From: Deltaproteobacteria bacterium | GTDB lineage: Bacteria > Myxococcota > UBA796 > SXON01 | Direction of reading: 5' to 3' | NCBI GenBank assembly: GCA_947483545.1 | Contig: CANKNP010000344.1 | Span: forward strand, 1-5,283 | DNA: 5,283 nt | Part shown: piece by piece, positions 1 through 5,283 of the stretch | Numbering within the stretch: the stretch's first letter is position 1 | Layout of the letters: the number at the start of each line of letters is the position of its first letter | The notes under the pieces: model-generated | What the model was told of the DNA's origin: nothing | What the model saw: the letters and a program-made list of their open reading frames with translations, nothing else | The model's database searches: none | Program-made: the position numbers and the translations under genes

Positions 1-1344
1 AAGCTCGACGCCATCGTGCTCGACGTGCTGGCCAACGCGCGGGTGGTTCAGGCCGGTGGCGAGGAGGGGAGCGGGACCGCGCTGGTGGACGCCGTTCGCG
101 CGGCGGCGCTGAAGTCGCTGGTGCGGCTGTTCCCGGATTTCCCCAAGGGCGACAGCGCGAAGTGGGGGCAGGTGGTGATCGACGCCAAGCGCGGGCAGAC
201 CCAGGCGCTTGAGCTCGTCGGCCACCTGGGCCCGGCCGACAAGCACCCCGTGTGCACCGAGCTGCTCCGCTACGCGGCGGCAGGGAAGCGGGGCTCCGAG
301 GTTCGGGCGCACTTCGAGGGGGTGCCCTTCGGTTGGCCGCGGGACGCCGTGGATGGGGCGATCTTCACGCTCATGCTCACCGAGCATCTGAGGTGCTCGA
401 GCGGCAACGACGTGCCTGTGGCGCTGGCGGCTTTGGATCGGGCGAAGGTCGGTCAGCACGAATTCCGGGCGGAGACGGTGCCGGTGACCGCGGGGGAGCG
501 CGGCGCCGTGCGGAAGTTGATGGCCGAGGCGGGGATCAACTGTAAGTCCGGGGACGAGGGCGCGACGTTGCCGGCGTACCTCGGGGCGCTTCGGGAGCTG
601 GGTAGGCGGGCCGGTGGGGAGGCGCCGCGGCCAGTCGTACCGTCCGCCTCGGTGATCGAGGAGCTCGCGCGGTACAGCGGGAACGACCTCGTGAAGCGCA
701 CCTACGAGGCGCGAGAGGGTCTGTCGGCGAGCCGCGCGGATTGGGATCGTGCGGCGGCGGCGATTAGCGCGCGGATGCCAGGGTGGACGCGGCTGGAGGT
801 GTTGCTCGGGCATGCGCGGGGGCTGGACGAGCATGCGGCGGTGCGCGCCGAGCGGGATGCGCTGGTGGCGGGGCGGCTGTTGCTGGCGACGCCGGATCCG
901 GTGCCTGCGCTCGGAGATCGGCTGGCGGTGGCGCTGCGGGCGGCGTTGATGCTGGCGCGCGGCGGGTACGAGGCGGCGTGGGTGGTGGAGATGCATCAGA
1001 TCGAGCAGTTCGAGGCGTGGAACAAGCTCGACGCGGATCGGCGCGAGGCGATCCTGGCGCGGAACGGGATCGAGGATGTGCCGGGGCTCGACATCTCGAC
1101 CGATGCGGCCCTGATGGCGTCGCTGGCGGCGCGCGGTCTGGAAGCCTGGCAGGCGGAGACGAAGGCGCTGCCAGGGCGCTTCCAGGAGGCACGGTTGGAG
1201 GCGGCGAGGCTCGCCGAGCCCGAGACCCGGGCGGCATCGCCGCCCAAGCAAACGTTGAAGACGCCGGAAGACGTGGAGACCTGGGTGGTCGCGGCTCGCA
1301 AAGCCCTCCTCGAGCAGATCGGCCCTGGGCCGGTGGTGGTGTGA
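1..1344 (+). CDS. brxC: BREX P-loop ATPase BrxC/PglY-like protein, C-terminal part (5'-truncated by window edge)
   Basis: The frame is open from base 1 (K-L-D-A-I before the first GTG at 16) and ends at TGA 1342-1344. I therefore read it as the last 447 codons of a longer gene, not as a gene starting at 16. BrxC/PglY proteins are usually about 1200 residues with an N-terminal P-loop; that part would lie upstream and is not seen. Recognition rests on recalled C-terminal family motifs: PFGWPRDAVDGAI (bases 325-363), a following 'DRAKVGQHEFR' segment, a helical DPVPALGDRLA region, and an end of the 'LLEQIGPGPVVV' type. In BREX this cytoplasmic ATPase is required for phage exclusion and acts with PglX and PglZ. 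The immediate downstream pglX supports the call. The sequence is Ala/Arg/Glu-rich with no membrane segment. Alternative: a related large DUF499- or DUF6079-type ATPase. The subtype (BREX-1, -2, -3, -5 or -6) is not resolved. Confidence 0.78.
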   Translation, partial: KLDAIVLDVLANARVVQAGGEEGSGTALVDAVRAAALKSLVRLFPDFPKGDSAKWGQVVIDAKRGQTQALELVGHLGPADKHPVCTELLRYAAAGKRGSEVRAHFEGVPFGWPRDAVDGAIFTLMLTEHLRCSSGNDVPVALAALDRAKVGQHEFRAETVPVTAGERGAVRKLMAEAGINCKSGDEGATLPAYLGALRELGRRAGGEAPRPVVPSASVIEELARYSGNDLVKRTYEAREGLSASRADWDRAAAAISARMPGWTRLEVLLGHARGLDEHAAVRAERDALVAGRLLLATPDPVPALGDRLAVALRAALMLARGGYEAAWVVEMHQIEQFEAWNKLDADRREAILARNGIEDVPGLDISTDAALMASLAARGLEAWQAETKALPGRFQEARLEAARLAEPETRAASPPKQTLKTPEDVETWVVAARKALLEQIGPGPVVV

Positions 1345-1347
1345 ATC

Positions 1348-4300
1348 ATGGCGACGCTCTCGGTGCCACTGCGTGGGAAGCTGGAGAAGGCGATCGGCAA
1401 GGAGAAGGACACCGGCGGGGCTCGGGCCATCGCCGAGCTCGCGGCACGGGCGGCGCTTCAACGGCTCGATGTGGATCGGGACGAGACGCGGGGGCACCTG
1501 AGTGACGCCGAGAGGAAGCTCCGCGTGAAGCTGTGGGCGCGGGCGCGGCAGCTCGGGGATCGGGTTCGGAAGAACGAGGATGGCAAGGACGCGCGTCGGA
1601 TCGACCGTCTCGTGGAGGCGTGCGCGTACGAGCATTGGCATCGGATGCTGTTTGCGCGGTTCCTCGCGGAGAACGACCTGCTGTGGCATCCCGACGGGTA
1701 CGCGGTGTCGATCGCGGACTGCGAGGAGTTCGCGCGGGAAGAGGGGGTGGACACGTGGGAGATCGCGGGGAGGTACGCGAGCCGGGCGCTGCCGCAGATC
1801 TTCCGGCCGGATGATCCGCTCCTGGCGGTGAGGTTGGCGCCGGAGCATCGGCAGGAGCTGGAGGGGATCCTGGCAGGGTTGGATGGGGAGGTGTTCAGGG
1901 CGAGTGACAGTCTGGGGTGGACGTACCAGTTCTGGCAGGCGCGGAAAAAGGGGATCGTGAACAAGAGTGAGGTGAAGATCGGGGCGGAGGAACTGCCGGC
2001 GGTCACCCAACTGTTTACCGAGCCGTATATGGTGGACTTTCTGTTGCAGAATAGTCTGGGGGCGTGGTGGGTGGGGGCTGGGCGGAAGCTGCCGATGGAG
2101 ATGCCGTACCTGCGGGTGCTACAGGATGGCGAGCCAGCGGCGGGGCGGTTCGAGGGGTGGCCGAAGGCGACGAGTGCGTTGAAGGTGCTGGATCCCTGCT
2201 GCGGGTCGGGGCATTTCCTGGTGGTGGCGTTCGAGATCCTGGTGCGGTTCCGGATGGCGGAGGGGCTGTCAGCGCGGGAGGCGTGCGACGGAGTGTTGCG
2301 GGAGAACCTGCACGGGTTGGAGATCGATGATCGGTGTGTGCAAATCGCGGCGTTCGCGTTGGCGATGGCGGCGTGGACTTTTCCGGGGGCGGGCGGGTTT
2401 CGGAAGCTGCCGGCGATGAATCTGGCGTGCTCGGGGTTGAGCATCGCGCCGATGGCCGTGGCGGATGAGACGGGGGAGGAGCAGGCGCGGCGGGAGGTGG
2501 AGACTCAGAAGATCCGGGATCGGTGGGTGCGAGCCGGGAAGGACGTGCGACAGCAGCGCGGGATGGGGAGGTTGTTCGACCTGTTTGTGGATGCGCCGGT
2601 CTTGGGGAGTTTGATTGATCCGAGGCGAGGGGACGTTCAGCAGGATGTGTTTGCGGCGGATGCAGCCGAGTTGCGGCCCGTGCTGGAGCGACTCCTACGC
2701 GAGGAGCCCTTGGATGTGGATGCCGATGAGCATGAGCACCATGTCGTGGCGCGCGGGATCATCGAGGCGGCGAGGGTGCTGAGCGGACTGTACCATTTGT
2801 TGGTTACGAACGTGCCGTACCTTGGCACCCGGAAACAGGGGGAAGTCCTGCGACGGCACTGCGAGCATCATTACCCCAATGCGCGGACGGATCTCGCGAC
2901 AGTGTTCATCGAGCGTAACCGGTCAATGTGCGTGGAGGACGGGTCGATGGCGATCGTTTCGTCTCAGCCATGGTGGGAACTCTCGTCCTACTCCGCATTG
3001 CGTCGCGGCCTACTGACGCAGGCACGATGGAATCTCATTGGGTCGCTTGGTGAGGAGGCGTGGACATCGTTTGGCCAGCGAGGTCCGCGTGCCGTGCTCA
3101 CGGTGATGTCAGCCTCCAGCTCTGCCGTGAACTCCGCGTTCTTCGGGATCGACGTGCACAAGCAGCCCACGATCGAGGCGAAGGACCATGCGCTGCGCCA
3201 TGCCGCACTGATCAACCTTGATCAGCGGAGCTTGGCGGCCAACCCGGATGCACGCATTGTCCTCGCGCGAGCGTCGGCGGATGCCGTACTGGAGTCCCTC
3301 GCGTCAGGAACTCAGGGAATCAAAACGAGCGACGATCCATCATTCGTTCAGTCGTTTTGGGAGCGAGAATCAATTTCAGACGGGTGGGAGCGCTTTCTGA
3401 GCACCGTGGAGCAGACAACATCCTATGGTGGGATGAGCCTTGTGCTGCGATTCGAGGACGGAGAGGGTCGCATGCGCCACCTCGCCGCGACGCAAGATCG
3501 CGACCGTCGCCGAGACATGCAAGGACGGGCGTGTTGGGGCCGGGCAGGGATCGCGATAAGCTCCATGCGCGGCCTCCCAGCCTCGATCTATACTGGGACC
3601 AAGTTCGACACGAACGTAGCCGCCATAGTCCCGGACGACCCTGCTCACTTGCCCGCGATCTGGTGCTTCTGTACGAGCCCAGAGTTCAACGCTGCAGTCC
3701 GCCGGATAGATCAGAGCCTCAAAGTCACCAACGCCACGCTCGTCAAAGTTCCCTTCAATCTCCTCTACTGGCAAGAAATCGCCGCCGAGAAGTTCCCTAA
3801 CGGCCTCCCCGCTCCCTACTCCGACGACCCCACCCAGTGGCTCTTCAACGGCACCGTCACCCCCTCGGACTCCCCACTCCAGGTCGCCGTCGCCCGCTTG
3901 CTCGGCTATCGCTGGCCAGACCAGCCGACCGACTCCCTCGACGCACTCGCCGACGTTGACGGCATCGTCTGCATCCCCCCAGTCGCCGGCGAAGTCCCAG
4001 GTGCCGAGCGCCTACGCGACCTCCTCCGCGCCGCCTACGGCTCGGATTGGTCCTCGGGCCGCGAGCAGACCCTCCTCACGTCGGTTGGCTTCGCCAACCG
4101 CTCGCTGGAGGACTGGCTCCGAAATGGTTTCTTCGAGCAACACTGCGCGCTGTTCATGGGCCGTGGCCTGAAGTCGGAGCCTCGCCCCTTCATCTGGCAC
4201 ATCTGGGACGGCCACAAGGAGGGCTTCGCCGCCCTCGTCAACTACCACCGCCTCGATCACAAGGCGCTCGAATCCCTGACCTTCAACTATCTCGGGGACT

Positions 4301-4656
4301 GGATCAACCGGCAGAAGGGCTCCACGGAGCCCGGCGCCGCCGACCGCCTCGTCAAGGCCGAGGACCTCCAGACCCGGCTCAAGCTCATCCTCGAAGGCGC
4401 TCCTCCCCACGACATCTTCGTCCGCTGGAAGCCCCTCGACGAGCAGCCCCTCGGCTGGAACCCCGACATCAACGACGGGGTGCGCCTCAACATCCGCCCC
4501 TTCATCGAAGCGAACGTCGTCCGCTTCAAACCCAACATCAAGTGGGGCAAGGACCGCGGCAAGAATCCGCCTGGGTCACCCTGGGGCGAGGAGCGCGATA
4601 ACGACCGCCACCTCACCCTGACCGAGAAGACCAGGGCGCGGGAGAAGAAGGCATGA
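1348..4656 (+). CDS. pglX: BREX adenine-specific DNA methyltransferase PglX (Eco57I-like N6-adenine methylase)
   Basis: Complete, 1102 residues, within the usual PglX range (about 1100-1250). Visible parts in order: a helical N-terminal region (1-110); the linker GWTYQFWQA (190-198); a motif X-like segment AVTQLFTEPYMVDFLL (218-233); SAM-binding motif I LDPCCGSGHFL (281-291); an acidic HGLEIDD segment (322-328); motif IV as NVPY (488-491) in place of the usual NPPY; a more AT-rich central region (about 550-780) where the target-recognition domain is expected; and a conserved-looking C-terminal part with PFIWHIWDGHKEGF (947-960) and NDRHLTLTEK (1085-1094). The order motif X, I, IV fits gamma-class N6-adenine methylases. 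In BREX, PglX methylates a non-palindromic site to mark host DNA; no nuclease domain is evident. It starts 3 bases after the upstream stop and in the same frame, with no strong Shine-Dalgarno, suggesting reinitiation. Its 3' end overlaps the next gene. Alternative: a type IIG/IIL-like methylase outside BREX. Confidence 0.88.
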   Translation: MATLSVPLRGKLEKAIGKEKDTGGARAIAELAARAALQRLDVDRDETRGHLSDAERKLRVKLWARARQLGDRVRKNEDGKDARRIDRLVEACAYEHWHRMLFARFLAENDLLWHPDGYAVSIADCEEFAREEGVDTWEIAGRYASRALPQIFRPDDPLLAVRLAPEHRQELEGILAGLDGEVFRASDSLGWTYQFWQARKKGIVNKSEVKIGAEELPAVTQLFTEPYMVDFLLQNSLGAWWVGAGRKLPMEMPYLRVLQDGEPAAGRFEGWPKATSALKVLDPCCGSGHFLVVAFEILVRFRMAEGLSAREACDGVLRENLHGLEIDDRCVQIAAFALAMAAWTFPGAGGFRKLPAMNLACSGLSIAPMAVADETGEEQARREVETQKIRDRWVRAGKDVRQQRGMGRLFDLFVDAPVLGSLIDPRRGDVQQDVFAADAAELRPVLERLLREEPLDVDADEHEHHVVARGIIEAARVLSGLYHLLVTNVPYLGTRKQGEVLRRHCEHHYPNARTDLATVFIERNRSMCVEDGSMAIVSSQPWWELSSYSALRRGLLTQARWNLIGSLGEEAWTSFGQRGPRAVLTVMSASSSAVNSAFFGIDVHKQPTIEAKDHALRHAALINLDQRSLAANPDARIVLARASADAVLESLASGTQGIKTSDDPSFVQSFWERESISDGWERFLSTVEQTTSYGGMSLVLRFEDGEGRMRHLAATQDRDRRRDMQGRACWGRAGIAISSMRGLPASIYTGTKFDTNVAAIVPDDPAHLPAIWCFCTSPEFNAAVRRIDQSLKVTNATLVKVPFNLLYWQEIAAEKFPNGLPAPYSDDPTQWLFNGTVTPSDSPLQVAVARLLGYRWPDQPTDSLDALADVDGIVCIPPVAGEVPGAERLRDLLRAAYGSDWSSGREQTLLTSVGFANRSLEDWLRNGFFEQHCALFMGRGLKSEPRPFIWHIWDGHKEGFAALVNYHRLDHKALESLTFNYLGDWINRQKGSTEPGAADRLVKAEDLQTRLKLILEGAPPHDIFVRWKPLDEQPLGWNPDINDGVRLNIRPFIEANVVRFKPNIKWGKDRGKNPPGSPWGEERDNDRHLTLTEKTRAREKKA
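3301..3420. other. Low-GC island within pglX (probable target-recognition region)
   Basis: Hand counts give 63 G+C in these 120 bases (about 53%), against 47 of 60 at 841-900 in the upstream gene. It encodes PglX residues about 652-691, between the methylase motifs and the conserved C-terminal part, where a specificity domain is expected. The frame is intact, so this is not a disruption. The composition is direct observation; the assignment to target recognition is inference from the domain order of Eco57I-like methylases. Confidence 0.5.
4641..4644 (+). promoter_or_regulatory. Shine-Dalgarno site for the AAA ATPase gene
   Basis: GGAG lies inside the last codons of pglX, with an 8-base spacer to the ATG at 4653. 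Together with the ATGA stop/start overlap this fixes the start of the third gene and indicates translational coupling. By contrast, the brxC-pglX junction has only a weak purine stretch. Confidence 0.6.
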
Positions 4657-5283
4657 TCCGCTCCCTCCACCTCCAGGACGTCGGCCCCTCCCCGAGCCTC
4701 CAGTTCGAGCTCGCCCCCCGCCTCAACATCCTCACGGGGGACAACGGCCTCGGTAAGACCTTCGTGCTCGACGTCTTGTGGGCCGTGCTCACCACCACCT
4801 GGGCCGGAGAGCGCGCCTTCCCCGCCCGCCCGCGCGTCACGAACGGCTCCGACCAGAAGCCGGCCATCATCCGCTCGGTGCTGGAGAGCCGAACCGGCCC
4901 CAACGTCGACCTGCTCCCGGAGACGACGAGCACGTTCAACCGGCGCTCCCAGGCATGGGAGAGCGCCTGGTACATCAAGGCCAGGACGCCGGGGCCGAAA
5001 CCCCGTGAGGACCGCACCGATCCCGGCCAGGTACGCCCGCTCAGCCTCGTCGTCTACGCACGAGCGGACGGCGGCGTCCACATCTGGGACGCCTACCAGG
5101 TGCCCCCGACTCTCAAGGAGTACGCGCGGGCCGCCGTCCAACTGTCGCCGCGCGAGCTATGGGACGGCAAGGAGGTCGAGGACCGCGAGACCGGCACGAA
5201 GAAGGTCGTGTGCGAGGGCCTGATCAAGGACTGGGTCCGTTGGCAGGGCGAGCGGTCCGAGACCTTCGAGTACCTGCTGCGCG
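4653..5283 (+). CDS. AAA family ATPase, RecF/SMC-like N-terminus (3'-truncated by window edge)
   Basis: An open frame of 210 codons runs off the window; no stop is seen. The start ATG at 4653 overlaps the pglX stop (ATGA) and has GGAG 8 bases upstream, so the start is well supported. The N-terminus has the layout of RecF/SMC/OLD-like ATPases: a short strand (MIRSLHLQDVG), a second strand ending in RLNILTG, then Walker A GDNGLGKT at residues 29-36, followed by the helix FVLDVLWAVL. Later features are a hydrophobic strand SLVVYARADG (131-140) followed by HIWDAY (143-148), ELWDG (168-172) and a Trp-rich LIKDWVRWQ (190-198). The signature motif, Walker B and any effector domain (for example TOPRIM or nuclease) would lie downstream. 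Coupling to pglX implies co-expression and a role in the same defence locus. It does not resemble PglZ or the SNF2/DEAD helicases common in BREX. I cannot name the family. Confidence 0.85.
   Translation, partial: MIRSLHLQDVGPSPSLQFELAPRLNILTGDNGLGKTFVLDVLWAVLTTTWAGERAFPARPRVTNGSDQKPAIIRSVLESRTGPNVDLLPETTSTFNRRSQAWESAWYIKARTPGPKPREDRTDPGQVRPLSLVVYARADGGVHIWDAYQVPPTLKEYARAAVQLSPRELWDGKEVEDRETGTKKVVCEGLIKDWVRWQGERSETFEYLLR

Noticed and set aside
16..1344. Treating the GTG at base 16 as the true start of a 442-residue gene.
   Set aside because: The frame is already open from base 1, no Shine-Dalgarno can be judged, and the content matches only the C-terminal part of a much longer family.
749..1505. 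Overlapping Ala/Gly/Arg-rich plus- and minus-strand frames across the end of the first gene.
   Set aside because: They are low-complexity translations of G-rich codons in other frames, with no motif or ribosome-binding support.
1906..1977. A D-x(20)-EVK arrangement in PglX (residues 187-210) resembling a PD-(D/E)XK nuclease core.
   Set aside because: There is no PD context or supporting fold pattern. The segment overlaps the GWTYQFWQA linker just before the motif X region that is usual in PglX-type methylases, so the match is most likely chance.
1458..2444. A 328-codon minus-strand open frame inside pglX.
   Set aside because: It is Ser/Arg/Pro-rich without domains and lies opposite the N-terminal and motif I region of PglX; a high-GC shadow frame.
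4287..5141. A 284-codon open frame on the minus strand spanning the pglX/ATPase junction.
   Set aside because: It crosses two well-supported plus-strand genes, has low-complexity Arg/Gly/Pro-rich content and no recognisable motif. Long antisense frames are expected in high-GC coding DNA.

Overview
The window is a dense, high-GC, single-strand cluster: three plus-strand reading frames occupy almost every base, with a 3-base gap at one junction and a 4-base overlap at the other. Composition (about 78% GC in a sampled 60-base line of the first gene) and G/C-ending codons suggest a high-GC bacterium. A myxobacterium or another GC-rich soil lineage is plausible, but nothing seen fixes the taxon.

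Layout: (1) bases 1-1344 are the C-terminal 447 codons of a large protein whose start lies outside the window. Its motifs resemble the C-terminal half of BREX P-loop ATPases (BrxC/PglY). (2) Bases 1348-4656 are a complete 1102-residue adenine-specific DNA methyltransferase of the PglX/Eco57I-like type. It has a clear SAM-binding motif and a variant catalytic motif, NVPY. (3) Bases 4653-5283 are the first 210 codons of a P-loop ATPase with an N-terminal Walker A, cut by the window edge. No stretch over 300 bases lacks a gene, and I saw no RNA gene, CRISPR array, insertion sequence or terminator.

Interpretation: brxC followed directly by pglX is the core of a BREX (bacteriophage exclusion) defence locus. 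In such systems PglX methylates host DNA at a non-palindromic site to mark self, and the ATPase BrxC/PglY acts with PglZ and other partners to block phage replication. PglZ, BrxA, BrxB, BrxF, BrxL and helicase genes are not visible, so the subtype cannot be settled. The least standard parts are the SMC/RecF-like ATPase translationally coupled to pglX, and a sharp composition change inside pglX that suggests a mosaic gene with an exchanged target-recognition region.
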